Part shown: in pieces, positions 1-10,400 of the stretch
How the letters are laid out: every line of letters begins with the position of its first letter
How positions within the stretch are numbered: position 1 is the first letter of the stretch
DNA from: Symbiobacterium thermophilum IAM 14863
Lineage (GTDB): Bacteria; Bacillota; Sulfobacillia; Symbiobacteriales; Symbiobacteriaceae
Reading direction: 5' to 3'
Length of the DNA stretch: 64,000 nucleotides
NCBI RefSeq assembly: GCF_000009905.1
Contig: NC_006177.1
Coordinates: 2,480,001 to 2,544,000 of the forward strand
Program-made: the position numbers and the translations under genes
The notes under the pieces: generated by a model
Databases searched by the model: none
What the model was told of the DNA's origin: nothing
Seen by the model: the letters and a program-made list of their open reading frames with translations, nothing else

Positions 1-1022
1 TGCTGGATCACGGCCGCCGGCCCATGGCCAAGCGCATCGACTCCACCCTGCGCGGCAACCTGGGCCCCGAGGTGGAGGCGGTGCTGGAGGCCCTCGGCCC
101 CGGCTCCGTCGCCGTCCTCACCGGCGCCTTCCCTGCCAGCGGCCGGACCGCCCGGGACGGCATCCACTACGTCCACGGCGTGCCGCTGGCCGAAACGGAG
201 GTCCGGCATGACCCGCTCTGCCCCGTCACCCAGTCCCACGTGCCCACCCTGGTCGGCAGCCAGACCGGCCTTCCGGTGGCGCACCTGCCGCTGGCCGCGG
301 TGCGGGCGGGGGCGGAGGCGGTCGCCCGGGCGATTGCTGAACAGGCCCGGCAGGGCGTGCGGATCCTCTGTGCGGACGCCGAGACCGACGCAGACATCCA
401 GGCGCTGGGGCAGGGCATGGCCCTGAGCGGCGTCACCTGCGTCGCCGCCGACCCCGGGCCGCTCACCGCCGCCTTCGTCGCCGCCTCCGTCCCGCCGGTG
501 CGGGGCCGGGTGCTGGTGGTGGCCGGCAGCGTCACCGACCTCACCCGGACCCAGCTGGATCACCTGCAGGCCGAGACCGGCGCCCGGCTGATCCAGGTGG
601 ACGCCGGCAGCCTGGGCCGGGGCGGCGAGGATGCCGAGGCCGAGGTGCGCCGGGCCGTGGATGCGCTGGCCGCCATCCCCGCCGGCGAGCCGGTGATCGG
701 CGTCCGCAGCTCCGAGGTGCTGTCGGTGGATCCGGACGCGGCCGGCCGCATCGCCGCCGGGTTTGCCGAGATCGCCGCCCGGGCGCTGGACCGGCTGGAG
801 GGCGTCAAGGGCCTCTACACCAGCGGCGGGGACATCACCGTGGCCGTCTGCCGCCGGCTGCAGGCCGGCGCGATCCAGCTGGACGCCGAGGTGCTGCCGC
901 TGGCCGTCCAGGGGCGGCTGGTGGGCGGCCTGCGCCCCGGGCTGGCCATCGTCACCAAGGGCGGCCTGGTGGGCGACCGGACCGCGGCCGTCACCTGTGT
1001 GCGCCACCTTATCAAGCTGTAA
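1..1022 (+). CDS. Four-carbon acid sugar kinase (DUF1537 family), 5' end missing
   Basis: The reading frame is open from position 3, so the N-terminus lies outside the window; about 340 residues are visible. The segment KRIDSTLRGN near the left edge is the conserved active-site stretch of the DUF1537 sugar-acid kinases (DtnK, OtnK, DenK), which phosphorylate D-threonate or erythronate at C4 using ATP. The C-terminal part has TSGGDI and a glycine-rich TKGGLVGD stretch typical of the nucleotide-binding half. It heads an operon with a PdxA2-type dehydrogenase and a GntP permease, which together form the known route from threonate or erythronate to dihydroxyacetone phosphate. The family assignment is firm. 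The exact sugar acid cannot be read from the sequence. Confidence 0.88.
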   Translation, partial: LDHGRRPMAKRIDSTLRGNLGPEVEAVLEALGPGSVAVLTGAFPASGRTARDGIHYVHGVPLAETEVRHDPLCPVTQSHVPTLVGSQTGLPVAHLPLAAVRAGAEAVARAIAEQARQGVRILCADAETDADIQALGQGMALSGVTCVAADPGPLTAAFVAASVPPVRGRVLVVAGSVTDLTRTQLDHLQAETGARLIQVDAGSLGRGGEDAEAEVRRAVDALAAIPAGEPVIGVRSSEVLSVDPDAAGRIAAGFAEIAARALDRLEGVKGLYTSGGDITVAVCRRLQAGAIQLDAEVLPLAVQGRLVGGLRPGLAIVTKGGLVGDRTAAVTCVRHLIKL

Positions 1023-1131
1023 GTTGTGCACCGGCGGCGGGCCGCCGGACCGCCTGTCCCGCCGCGCCTCGCCGCCCGCCGCCGGACTCCGCTTGTGACC
1101 GAACCCACCTGAGATAGAGGAGGACACCCGG

Positions 1132-2139
1132 ATGGATACCCGACCCCTGATCGGCATCACCATGGGCGACCCCGCATCCATCGGACCGGAGATCGCCGCC
1201 AAGGCCCTCGCAAACCCCGAGATCTACGCGCTCTGCCGGCCGCTGCTCATCGGCGACAGCCGGGTGATGGCCCGGGCGTTCGAAACCACGGGGGTGAAGC
1301 TGAACCTCAACCCGGTGGCGACCCCGGCGGAGGGCAAGTATGCGCACGGCACCGTCGACCTCATCGACCTGCCCGTGGTGGACATGGGCACCCTGCAGTG
1401 GGGTCAGGTCCAGGCCCAGGCCGGCGCGGCCGCCTTCGCCTACATCAAGCGGTCCATCGAGCTGGCCCTGGAAGGAGCCGTCGACGCCGTGACCACCGGC
1501 CCCATCAACAAGGAAGCGCTGAAGGCCGCCCGGATCGATTTCATCGGCCACACCGAGATCTTCGGCGAGCTCACCGGCTCCCACGACCCGCTGACCATGT
1601 TCGAGACCAAGGGGCTGCGGATCTTCTTCCTCACCCGCCACGTCTCCCTGGCCCAGGCCTGCCGGATGATCACCCGGGACCGGGTGCTGGACTACATCCG
1701 CCGGTGCACGGCGGCGCTGGAGCAGCTGGGCCTCGTGCGGCCGAAGCTGGCGGTGGCCGGGCTGAACCCGCACTGCGGCGAGCACGGCCTCTTCGGCGAC
1801 GAGGAGGTCCGGGAGATCGAGCCGGCGGTCCAGCAGGCGCAGGCAGAAGGATACAACGTCAGCGGCCCCCATCCGGCCGACTCGGTCTTCTGGCACGCCG
1901 CCCAGGGCCGGTTCGACGCGGTGCTCAGCCTCTACCACGACCAGGGGCACATCGCCGCCAAGATGTACGACTTCGAGCGCACCGTCTCCATCACCGCCGG
2001 ACTGCCCTTCCTGCGCTCCTCGGTCGACCACGGGACGGCGTTCGACATCGCCGGCACCGGCCGGGCCAGCGCCGTCAGCCTGGAGGAGGCCATCCGGGTC
2101 GGGGCCAAGTACGCCGCGGCGTTCCGCCGCACGAGGTGA
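1132..2139 (+). CDS. pdxA2: 4-phospho-D-threonate/erythronate dehydrogenase (PdxA2 family)
   Basis: This 335-residue protein starts ATG after the Shine-Dalgarno GAGGAGG. It opens with the PdxA signature [14 protein letters not shown] and carries TGPINKEAL, the metal-binding GHTE segment and the C-terminal LYHDQGH motif, all in family order. PdxA proteins are NAD-dependent dehydrogenase-decarboxylases acting on 4-phosphorylated four-carbon acids. PdxA2 members next to DUF1537 kinases oxidise 4-phospho-D-threonate or D-erythronate to yield dihydroxyacetone phosphate and CO2, rather than making pyridoxal phosphate. The kinase upstream and the GntP permease downstream support the catabolic role. 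Length is normal for the family. A role in vitamin B6 synthesis is less likely given this context. Confidence 0.9.
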   Translation: MDTRPLIGITMGDPASIGPEIAAKALANPEIYALCRPLLIGDSRVMARAFETTGVKLNLNPVATPAEGKYAHGTVDLIDLPVVDMGTLQWGQVQAQAGAAAFAYIKRSIELALEGAVDAVTTGPINKEALKAARIDFIGHTEIFGELTGSHDPLTMFETKGLRIFFLTRHVSLAQACRMITRDRVLDYIRRCTAALEQLGLVRPKLAVAGLNPHCGEHGLFGDEEVREIEPAVQQAQAEGYNVSGPHPADSVFWHAAQGRFDAVLSLYHDQGHIAAKMYDFERTVSITAGLPFLRSSVDHGTAFDIAGTGRASAVSLEEAIRVGAKYAAAFRRTR

Positions 2140-2203
2140 GATCGGCCGGGTCTTGCCTCCCGTGCGGCCTGACCATCATCCATTCTGAGGGAGGTCTCCT
2201 GGT

Positions 2204-3580
2204 ATGGCGTCAGCAGTCTCGGGCTCCCAGATGCTCCTGGCCCTGCTGATCGGCATCGTCGTCCTCGTCTTCCTGATCCTGAAGACCAAGATCCACGCCT
2301 TCCCGGCCCTGATCATCGCCGCCGCCCTGATCGGCCTCGTCGGCGGCATGGACCCGGTGGACGTCAGCTCCGCGATCACGACCGGATTCGGCAACACCCT
2401 CGCCAGCATCGGCATCGTCATCGGCTTCGGCGTGATGATGGGGCGCATCCTGGAGATCTCCGGCGCCGCGGAGCGCATGGCCACCTTCTTCCTGAAGCAC
2501 CTGAGCCGCCGGCGCCCGGAGTGGGCCCTGGCCATCACCGGCTACTTCACCTCGATCCCCATCTTCTGTGACTCCGGCTACGTCATCCTGGCCCCGCTGG
2601 CCAAGGCGCTCTCCCGGCAGAGCGGCAAGTCCGTGGTGACCCTGGGCATCTCCCTGGCCGTGGGCCTCGTCTCCACCCACCACCTGGTGCCGCCGACCCC
2701 GGGCCCGCTGGGCACCGCCGGCATCTTCGGGGCGGACATCGGCAAGATGATCCTCTGGGGCATCCTCTTCGCCGTTCCGGTCACCATCGTCGGCGTCCTC
2801 TACGCCGTCTGGCTGGGCCGGAGGATCTACCAGGTGCCCGCCGCCGACGGCGAGGGCTGGGAGCGCAAGGAGTGGAAGGCGGAGCTGGAGCAGGCCATCG
2901 AGATCGTCGAGCGGAAGGACCTGCCCGGCACCGCGCTCTCCTTCGCGCCGATCCTGGTGCCCATCCTGCTGATCCTGCTCAACACCACCCTGTCTGCCGT
3001 CGGCGCCGGCGGCGCCTGGGCCCGGTTCCTGATCTTCCTGGGCCAGCCCATCATCGCCGTGCTGGTCGGCCTGCTGATCGCCATCTACGGCCTGGGCGCC
3101 AAGATGACCCGGCCGGAGGTCTTGAAGGAGATGGAGAAGGGCGTCCAGTCCGCGGGCATCATCATGCTGGTCACCGGCGCCGGCGGCGCCCTGGGCCAGG
3201 TGATCCGGGCCAGCGGCGCGGGCGACTACGTGGCCCAGGCCCTGGCGAACAGCGCCCTGCCGGCGATCCTGCTGCCCTTCGTGATCGCCACCGGCCTGCG
3301 GCTGATCCAGGGCTCCGGCACCACCGCCATGCTGACCGCCGCGTCCATCACCGCCCCGATCCTGGCCCCGCTGGGCATCGACCCGGTCTTCGCGGCCATG
3401 TCCGCCTCCATGGGCGCCTTCGTCTTCAGCTACTTCAACGACTCCTTCTACTGGGTCGTCAACCGTTTCATCGGCATCGAGGACGTGAAGGAGCAGATCC
3501 AGGTCTGGTCGGTGCCCACGACCCTGGCCTGGCTCACCCCGGGCATCTGCCTGGTGATCGCCAACACCCTGTTCGGATAG
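2204..3580 (+). CDS. GntP family sugar-acid permease
   Basis: This 458-residue integral membrane protein starts ATG after GGGAGGT. Many hydrophobic helices are visible, beginning with a helix near residues 5-22, as expected for GntP proton symporters that import gluconate-like acids. Conserved-looking loops include FCDSGYVILAPLAKAL and PPTPGPLGTAGIFGAD, both characteristic of GntP. It is the third gene of the kinase/PdxA2 operon and is followed by a strong terminator. By context it probably imports the four-carbon acid (threonate or erythronate) that the two upstream enzymes degrade; the substrate is inference. Confidence 0.9.
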   Translation: MASAVSGSQMLLALLIGIVVLVFLILKTKIHAFPALIIAAALIGLVGGMDPVDVSSAITTGFGNTLASIGIVIGFGVMMGRILEISGAAERMATFFLKHLSRRRPEWALAITGYFTSIPIFCDSGYVILAPLAKALSRQSGKSVVTLGISLAVGLVSTHHLVPPTPGPLGTAGIFGADIGKMILWGILFAVPVTIVGVLYAVWLGRRIYQVPAADGEGWERKEWKAELEQAIEIVERKDLPGTALSFAPILVPILLILLNTTLSAVGAGGAWARFLIFLGQPIIAVLVGLLIAIYGLGAKMTRPEVLKEMEKGVQSAGIIMLVTGAGGALGQVIRASGAGDYVAQALANSALPAILLPFVIATGLRLIQGSGTTAMLTAASITAPILAPLGIDPVFAAMSASMGAFVFSYFNDSFYWVVNRFIGIEDVKEQIQVWSVPTTLAWLTPGICLVIANTLFG

Positions 3581-3592
3581 CCTGCCGCGCTT

Positions 3593-3646
3593 CGGCCCGG
3601 GACGCCGGTTACTCCGGCATCCCGGGCCGATTTCGCGTGGCTTTTT
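3593..3646 (+). terminator. Rho-independent terminator after the sugar-acid operon
   Basis: A 16-bp inverted repeat (3593-3608 with 3614-3629, one mismatch, arms CGGCCCGGGACGCCGG) is followed by TTTCG and then CTTTTTG. It lies 12 bp after the GntP stop codon and closes the operon. Confidence 0.8.
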
Positions 3647-3707
3647 GTGCATCCGGCTCCGCCCCCGCCACCGGACCCCACAGCAGGGCGTTGTGGCCGG
3701 ACTCGTG

Positions 3708-4238
3708 TCACCGCAGGACGGCGGGCCGATCCAACTCCACCGTCACGCAGAGCTCGCCGCAGCCGCTGTCCCAGGTGCGCCGGAAGGGCAGCCCGCGGAT
3801 GATCCGCCGCATGGCCTGGTTCTCCGCCAGCATGTAGGCCACAAGCCGGGTGAACCCCCGCTCCCGGGCCGCTTCCACCAGTTCCTGGCCCAGGGCGGTG
3901 CCGATGCCCTCACCCTGGCAGTCGTCCCGCACCAGCAGGGCGATCTCGGCGCACTCCTCATCGACCTGCCCCAGCTCGCCGACGGCCACGACCTCCCCCT
4001 CGCTCAGCGCCAGCAGGACCACACCCGCATCGGGATCGCCGCCGCAGAGGCGCGCGGCCTCCTCCTCCTCGTGGATGTGCAGGCCCGAACAGTAGCGGAA
4101 CCGCATGCTGCGGGGCGACAGCCGCTGGTACATGGCCGCGATGAGGGGCGCGTCCGCGGGCGTGCAGGGCCGGATGGTGACCAGGCGGCCGGTCCGGGTG
4201 ACGATCAGGACGGGCTTGTCCTGCACAGCGGCCGACAT
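3708..4238 (-). CDS. GNAT family N-acetyltransferase
   Basis: This single-domain acetyltransferase has 176 residues. The acetyl-CoA pyrophosphate-binding motif reads DDCQGEGIGTAL, matching the Q/RxxGxG/A signature of GNAT motif A. The beta strand before it (AEIALLVRD) and a C-terminal strand are as expected. The first 60 residues (RPCTPADAPLIAAMYQRLSP and following) resemble the N-terminal regions of GNAT proteins fused to acyl-CoA synthetases, but here the domain stands alone. The ATG at 4238 is chosen because AAGGGGGTGA lies 6 bases upstream; a GTG at 4247 is also in frame. Its acetyl acceptor is unknown and its neighbours are unrelated. Confidence 0.8.
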   Translation of the reverse strand: MSAAVQDKPVLIVTRTGRLVTIRPCTPADAPLIAAMYQRLSPRSMRFRYCSGLHIHEEEEAARLCGGDPDAGVVLLALSEGEVVAVGELGQVDEECAEIALLVRDDCQGEGIGTALGQELVEAARERGFTRLVAYMLAENQAMRRIIRGLPFRRTWDSGCGELCVTVELDRPAVLR

Positions 4239-4444
4239 GGGGCTCACCCCCTTGGCAATCCAGCCGCCTATATTGTTACCATTTTCACTTATAGTCTATC
4301 CCGGCCGGCGCCTGGCATACAATGACACTTCCGGCTCTACCGCATCCCCCGATCGGAGGTATTCCACCGTGCACCAGCAGGCGGCCCCGGCAGCCTCGCC
4401 GCCGGGCACGCGTGGGGCGGGGTCCGGCGCCGCCGTGCAGGCCA

Positions 4445-5209
4445 TCAGAACCCGTAGACAGACATGCCCCCGTCCACCATCAGCACCTGCCCGGTGACGT
4501 AGCTGGACGCGTCCGACGCGAGGAACACCACCGGCCCCACCAGCTCCGCCAGGTCGCCGATGCGCCGCATCGGCGTGCGGGCCAGAATCTCCGCCACGTA
4601 CTGTTCGTCCTGCAGCAGCTTCTCCGTCAGCGGCGTGCGGAAGTACCAGGGGCCGATGCCGTTCACCGTCACCCCGTACCGGGCCCACTCCATGGCCAGG
4701 ATACGGGTCATGTGCATCAGCCCCGCCTTGCTGGCGCCGTAGGCAACCCCGGTGCGCAGCGCCACCGCTCCGCCTACCGATGCGACGTTGATGATCCGGC
4801 CGTAGCCCCGCTCGCACATGTGCCGGCCCACCGTCTGGGCGACCAGGAAGGGACCCTTCAGATTGGTCTGCACCACCCGGTCCCAGTCCGCCTCCGCCAC
4901 CTCCAGCGCCGGCTTGCGGATGTTGATGCCCGCGTTGTTCACCAGGATGTCGATCTTGCCGAACCGGTCCAGGGCCGCCTCGACGGCCTCCGTCACCTGC
5001 GCCTGGCTCGTCACGTCTGCGGTCACCGCCAGCGCCCGGCGGCCCCTGGCCCGGACCTCCTCCGCCGCGGCCTCCACCTCGGAGCCGGTCCTGGCCAGGC
5101 AAACCACGTCCGCCCCGGCGTCCGCCAGGCCCAGCGCCAGGGCCCGGCCGATCCCCCGCCCAGCCCCGGTCACCAGGGCGACCCGGCCTTCCAGCGAGAA
5201 GAGCTGCAT
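4445..5209 (-). CDS. Short-chain dehydrogenase/reductase, gluconate 5-dehydrogenase-like
   Basis: This 254-residue classical SDR has the Rossmann motif TGAGRGIG at residues 14-21, NNAG at 91-94 and the catalytic Ser144, Tyr157 and Lys161 (YGASK). The C-terminus ends with the usual TGQVLMVDGG strand. It starts ATG after AAGGAAGG. Overall it resembles gluconate 5-dehydrogenase or 3-oxoacyl-ACP reductase-like SDRs, which interconvert hydroxyl and keto groups with NAD(P)(H). It is divergent from a second SDR of identical length across a 207-bp gap, so the two may act in one pathway. The substrate cannot be told from the sequence. Confidence 0.85.
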   Translation of the reverse strand: MQLFSLEGRVALVTGAGRGIGRALALGLADAGADVVCLARTGSEVEAAAEEVRARGRRALAVTADVTSQAQVTEAVEAALDRFGKIDILVNNAGINIRKPALEVAEADWDRVVQTNLKGPFLVAQTVGRHMCERGYGRIINVASVGGAVALRTGVAYGASKAGLMHMTRILAMEWARYGVTVNGIGPWYFRTPLTEKLLQDEQYVAEILARTPMRRIGDLAELVGPVVFLASDASSYVTGQVLMVDGGMSVYGF

Positions 5210-5416
5210 GGTGCGTTCCTTCCTTTCGTGATCTGGGTCTCTTGCCCATCTTTCGCCCTGCTACCCCGGCTCCCCCTGCTGCGGGGTGGCCCCCAGGGCC
5301 CGGCGGGGCCTGCAGCCCGGGCGGCGCCCGGGGCACTTGCCCGCGCCGTCCCTGCGGGTGTGTGCATCCCCCCGCCCGGATCCGGGGCACGCTACCCGCG
5401 AGGAGGGACCTGACTC

Positions 5417-6181
5417 ATGGGCATGTTGGACGGAAAGGTGGCCATCATCACCGGCGCGGCGATGGGCATGGGCGCGGCCACGGCGGAGCTCTTCGCCCGG
5501 GAGGGCGCCAGGGTGGTCATCGCCGACCTGAACGAGGAGCTGGGAAGGGCCCAGGCCCGGAAGATCCAGGATGCCGGCGGCGCCGCCGCCTTCGTCCGGG
5601 CGGACGTCTCCCGGGCCGGGGACGTGGAAGCGATGGTGCAGTTCGCCGTGGACACCTTCGGCCGGCTGGACGTCGCGGTGAACAACGCGGCCCACTCGCC
5701 CGACACCAGGCCCCTGGCCGACCTGGACGAGGCGGTGTGGGACGCGGTCATCGGGGTGGACCTGAAGGGCGTCGCGCTCTGCCTGAAGTACGAGCTGCGG
5801 CAGATGTTGAAGCAAGGGGGCGGCGGATCCATCATCAACATCTCGTCGGTCAGCGGCATCCGGCCCCAGCCGGGAACCCCGGCATACGTCGCCGCCAAAC
5901 ACGGCGTGATCGGCCTCACCAAGCAGGCTGCCATGGACTACTCGCCCCACGGCATCCGGGTGAACGCGGTCGCGCCCGGCGCGGTGGACACCCCGATGCT
6001 GCAGAAGGCCCTGGTGGAGTTCAACCTGGAGCCGGTCTCCTACGCAAAGCAGCTCAGCCTGCTCGGCCGGTTCGCGCAGGCCAGCGAGGTGGCCGAGGTG
6101 AACCTGTGGCTCGCCTCGGACCGCTCCTCCTACGTCACCGGCGCCGTCTACACCGTGGACGGCGGCTACACCGCCATGTAG
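5417..6181 (+). CDS. Short-chain dehydrogenase/reductase
   Basis: This is a second 254-residue SDR, with TGAAMGMG at residues 12-19, NNAA at 89-92 in place of NNAG, and catalytic Ser144, Tyr157 and Lys161 (YVAAK). It starts ATG after GAGGAGGG. The C-terminal segment TGAVYTVDGGYTAM is typical of the large FabG-like oxidoreductase group. It is divergent from the SDR at 4445-5209 and they probably share the 207-bp control region. The protein is distinct enough from its neighbour not to be a recent duplicate. Substrate and pathway are unknown. Confidence 0.85.
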   Translation: MGMLDGKVAIITGAAMGMGAATAELFAREGARVVIADLNEELGRAQARKIQDAGGAAAFVRADVSRAGDVEAMVQFAVDTFGRLDVAVNNAAHSPDTRPLADLDEAVWDAVIGVDLKGVALCLKYELRQMLKQGGGGSIINISSVSGIRPQPGTPAYVAAKHGVIGLTKQAAMDYSPHGIRVNAVAPGAVDTPMLQKALVEFNLEPVSYAKQLSLLGRFAQASEVAEVNLWLASDRSSYVTGAVYTVDGGYTAM

Positions 6182-6205
6182 TGCGGCCGCCTGACAAAAC
6201 CCATC

Positions 6206-6233
6206 GGGGCTCGGGGAACTCACCCCGGAGCCC
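6206..6233 (+). terminator. Possible terminator hairpin after the SDR gene
   Basis: GGGCTCGGGG pairs with CCCCGGAGCCC around a six-base loop, with one bulged base, 25 bp after the stop codon. The following tract is not U-rich, so termination is only plausible. The rest of 6234-6500 holds no gene I can support. Confidence 0.4.
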
Positions 6234-6503
6234 TGTCTGCCGTCGCCGGGCCGGCCTTGCTCGCTGCAGCCCGCCCGGCCGGAGGTCCCAGCCGGGTACC
6301 CACCGCCCGCGCCTCCGCCTCACAGTATCCCCCTTCGCGTACCGCGTCCCGTGGGCGTGGATCGTCTCGGTGGCACTGGCTTCCGGTCCCTGTCTCGTCC
6401 CCGCAGACAGCCGCGCCGGCGTCAAACCCCCGCCCACAGGTGGTACGAACAGCGCGCGTGATCACGGTGCACCATGCTCCCACCGACCGAAACACCGAAA
6501 CAT

Positions 6504-6533
6504 TTGAGCGTGCCAGGCCTTACGGTCTATAAT
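6504..6533 (+). promoter_or_regulatory. Sigma-A type promoter for the P-loop kinase gene
   Basis: TTGAGC at 6504-6509 and a perfect TATAAT at 6528-6533 are separated by 18 bp. They sit 85 bp before the ATG at 6618, in an otherwise gene-free 436-bp stretch (6182-6617). A perfect -10 box is conspicuous in such GC-rich DNA. Confidence 0.7.
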
Positions 6534-6617
6534 TAGGCCTGCCGCACGTGCCGCACCGGAGAACACTCCCGGTGTTACAGCCGTCCGGCGCGATTTCGCG
6601 CACACGGGGGAGTACGC

Positions 6618-7208
6618 ATGGCAGACACCCGGGTCCCAGGCAGGCGCATCGTCGTGATCGGGTCTTCGGGCTCGGGCAAGACCACGCTGGCGCGGGAACT
6701 GGCCATGCGCCTGGGGGTCCCCCACATCGAGGCGGACGCGCTGTACTGGGGCCCTAACTGGACGCCTGCGCAGCCGGACGAGTTCCACCGCCGCGTTGAC
6801 CAGGCCACGGCGGGGGACCGCTGGGCGTTTGATGGCAACTACAGCGTTGTACACCGTCTCGTATGGAGCCGGGCCGATACCGTGATCTGGCTCGATTACC
6901 CGCTGGGCATCATTCTGTGGCGCCTCCTCCGGCGAAGCGTCCGGCGGTCCGTGCTGGGAGAGGAGCTCTGGAACGGCAATCGGGAAAGCCTCTGGAAGCA
7001 CCTTCTCCCCCGCGACTCGCTCTTCTACTGGGTCCTGACCACCCACCGACGCCGCCGACAGCGTTATGAGGCGACGCTGCAGCAACCGGAGTACGCGCAC
7101 CTCCGCTTCATCCGTCTCCGCTCACCCCGCGATACGGCGAAGTGGCTGGCCTCGGTCCCCACCACCGCCACCTTGCGGGAGGATGCCGGTGCCAGTACGT
7201 CATCATAA
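6618..7208 (+). CDS. P-loop NTPase, adenylate kinase/FlaR-like (topology modulation family)
   Basis: This 196-residue protein has Walker A GSSGSGKTT at residues 15-23, close to the N-terminus. After it come the ALYWGPNW segment, a WAFDGNYS stretch and an arginine-rich LRRSVRRS lid-like segment, which are hallmarks of the small nucleotide-kinase-like proteins annotated as DNA topology modulation protein or FlaR. The true reaction of this family is not established; phosphorylation of a small substrate is likely. A good promoter lies upstream and a hairpin follows the stop, so it is probably monocistronic. It begins ATG; the Shine-Dalgarno is weak (GGGGGAG, 9 bases upstream). Confidence 0.8.
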   Translation: MADTRVPGRRIVVIGSSGSGKTTLARELAMRLGVPHIEADALYWGPNWTPAQPDEFHRRVDQATAGDRWAFDGNYSVVHRLVWSRADTVIWLDYPLGIILWRLLRRSVRRSVLGEELWNGNRESLWKHLLPRDSLFYWVLTTHRRRRQRYEATLQQPEYAHLRFIRLRSPRDTAKWLASVPTTATLREDAGASTSS

Positions 7209-7214
7209 GTAAGG

Positions 7215-7240
7215 CGGGCGCCCACACATGGGGGCGCCCG
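7215..7240 (+). terminator. Hairpin terminator after the P-loop kinase gene
   Basis: CGGGCGCCC (7215-7223) pairs exactly with GGGCGCCCG (7232-7240) across an eight-base loop, starting 7 bp after the stop and followed by TTGTGCTT. It could also act on transcripts arriving from the opposite strand. Confidence 0.6.
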
Positions 7241-7407
7241 TTGTGCTTGCGGGATCGGAGACCAGTGACCATATCCCGCCGCCTCGGCCTGGACCGTTCG
7301 ACACCGGCTCCCCCCAGAAGGGCGGCCGACCACGCCCTTCACGACGGTCCGGCTCTACCCCACGGCGAGCACCTCTGCCGACCACGGGAGACCTGCCGGC
7401 GGCGGGA

Positions 7408-10400
7408 TCAACGCCGTGTGACGGGCGTCCCCCACGCGGCGAAGTCGGCCCGGTGGCTGAGGAGAAGCACCTGCCGCTCCCCGGCAAGCCTGTCCAAGGC
7501 CGCCCGGATGTGCGAGAGCCGGTCCTCGTCGCAGTTCAGGAACGGGTCGTCGAACACGAAGGGCAGCCGGACCTCCTCGGCGATCAGGTCCCCGATGGCC
7601 AGCCGGAGGGCGAGGTAGAGCTGGTCCTGCGCGCCCTGGCTCAGCTGCGCCGGCGAGAGCACCGCCCCGTCCGGCTCCACCACGCTGACCTCGAAACCGT
7701 CGCTCAGCCGCACCCGCCGCCCGGCACGCCCGGTGAGGCCGGTCCAGTACTCGGTGGCGGCGGCCTCCAGCCGCTCCCGGTGGGTCGCCCGGTAGACGCG
7801 CACCGCCTCCCGCAGCTCCTGGTAGGCGATGCCCAGGGCCCGGACCTCCCGGACCAGCCGCCGCTCCCGCTCCCGCAGCTCGGCCAGTTGGGTCTCTGCC
7901 CCGGCCAGGTTGAGGGTGTCGCGGCCCAGGTCCTGGAGCCGGTCCCGCAGGGCACGCCGCTCCTCCTCCAGCTGACTCAGCCTGACCTGCAGGCTCCGGT
8001 GCTCCTCCCGGAGCGCCTGGATGCGGCCGTGCACGGCCAGGGGGTCATCGGCCTCGTCCACGGGGGGCAGCCCGGGATGCGCCCGCACCAGCGCCTCCAG
8101 GCTGTCCGCCGCACGCCGCCACTCCAGCTGTGCCGCGGTGAGCCGGCCTTCCAGCTCCTCCAGACCGGCCGCGCCCGAGGCGGTGAGGATGCCGCTCAGT
8201 TCCTTCTCCAGCGCCTGGGCCTGGCGGAGCGCCTCTTCCCGTGCCCGCCAGCGTTCCAGCGCAGCCCGGGCGTCGCTGCCCGCCGCCCCCAGGGCAGGAG
8301 CCACGAGGTCCCGAAGGGCGTCCGCCTGTGCGGCCGCGGCGTCCTGCCGTGCGGCCAGCGTGCGCTCCCGCTCCCGAAGGGTCTCCGCCGCCGCCCGCTG
8401 CCGGTCGGCCTCCGCCTGCAGCTGGGCCGCGACGGCCAGGCGGGACTCCAGCTCATCGGGGTCGGTCCGCTCGTCGAAGGGGGCCACCCGGCTGCGCAGC
8501 GCCTCGACCTCCTGCCGCAGCCGCTCGCGCCGCGAGCCCCCGTCCGGCCCGACCTCGGCAAGGCGCAGCCGCTCCGCCCGGACCTCAGCCAGCCGCCGGT
8601 CGGCGGCCGACCAGTCGGCCGCTGCGGCCGTCACCTGCTCCCACCGGGACGGATCGGCAGCCCGGAGCCACCGGACCAGGTCCCCCACCGTCTCCGGAGC
8701 GCCGGGGAAGTCCCCGACGACATCAGACAAGGCGACCAGCTGCGCCAGCTGCCCGAGCTCGGACCAGCGGCCGTGGGCGGCGGCCAGGGGCAGCCGCTCC
8801 ACCTCCCCGGCGGGAACCCCCCACTCCGCCTGGCAGAGCTCCGCCAGGTCCTCCCGATCCCGGTCCAGTTCCCGCTTCAGGTGCTCCCATTCCACCAGCG
8901 CGGCCGCGGGGTCGGCGAACCGCGCCGTGAAGGGCCGGAGCTGTGCCTGAAGCGCGTCCAGCTCCTGCTGGGCGCGCCGGTACGCCTCCCGCTGCGCCGC
9001 CGTCTCGGGGGAGCCGGCGAGGGCCAGCCGTTCCGCCTCCAGTTCGGCCGTGCGCCGGCGCCACTCCTCCCACTGCTGCACCAGGAGGGGAAGCCTCAGC
9101 GGGGGTTCCGCGGCCAGCGGTCCCAGATCCAGGGCCCCGATCCGGTCGGTCAGGTCCCGCACGCGCCGCGCCAGGGTCCGCACCCGCCCGGCCGCCTCGC
9201 CGCCTGCCAGACGACCTCCCGCGAACCAGCCCACGAGAGCCGCCGTTACCGCTGCGGCCGCCGCCGGAGCCATCGCCCACGCCGGACCGCCGCCAGGCAG
9301 GAGTACGCGTCCGGCCAGCCACCCGAGGGCGCCGCCCAGCAGCAGGCCGGCCGCGCCCGCCAGGATCCGGGCGCGGGTCCGGGCGGCGCCGGCCTCCTTC
9401 TCTGCCCGTGCGAGTTCCGCCTGCACCTGTTCCCGCTGTTCCAGGAGGGCTGCCTTTTCCCTGGCAGCAGCCACCACCCGCTCGTCCAGCCCGGCCACCG
9501 CCGCGTACTCCTGCCGGAGCCGCTCCGCCTGGGCGTCGAGCCTTCGCAGCTGACGGTCCAGGTCCCCGGCCCGGGTGGCCGCGACCTCGGCCCGCCGCTG
9601 CAGATCGGCCGTCAGCGCGTGGCAGCGGCGCACCTGCTCCAGCACCTCCGGGGGCTGACCCTCGAAGAGCGCGTACCGCTGCAGGGCCGCCTCCGTGTGC
9701 TGCAGCTTCGCCAGCAGCCGCTCGTACCGGTCCCATCGCTGCATCGCCTCGCCCGCCGCGGCTTGCAGGCGCCACACCGCCTCATCCGCCGGCCGGCCGA
9801 GCCGGCCCCAGTCCGGCAGTGTGGCCAGCTTGGCCGCCAGACGCTCCTCCTCAGCAGCCAGGGCCGCCAGTTCCGCCTCCAGCCGGTTCAGTTCAGCTAG
9901 CTTCGCCTGGAGCTCCCGCACGTCCCGGGGCAGCGCCGCCCGCCCGGCCAGGTCGCCGAACTGGGACTGCATCCGGGCCTCCGCCTCCCGGGCGGCCTGC
10001 TCGTTCGCGGCCCGCTGCCGGGCGAGAGCAGCGGCGTCCTGGGCAAGCTGGGCCAGAGCCTCCTCCAGCCCGATGAGCTCCTGCAGCCGCTCCCCCGTCT
10101 CGGCGGGCAGATCGGCCAGATCGGGCCAGTCGCGGGCCAGCCGCTGCCTCACTTCCTCCAGCCGGTCGGCCACCCGGCGGGCGCCGTCCAGGGCTCGCTG
10201 CAGGACGCTCACCTGCCGCAGGTGCTGCTGCCGCCGCTCCGCCAGCCGCTGCCAGTCCTGCAGCGCATCCAGAGCCTGCCGTCGCCGTTCGGCCTCCTGC
10301 TGCGCCTCCCGGTGCTCGTCGTCCACCTGCCGGAGCCTTCCCTCGGCCTTGTGATAGCCGTCCACGGCGGAACGGGCGTGCTCGATCCCGGCCTCCAGCT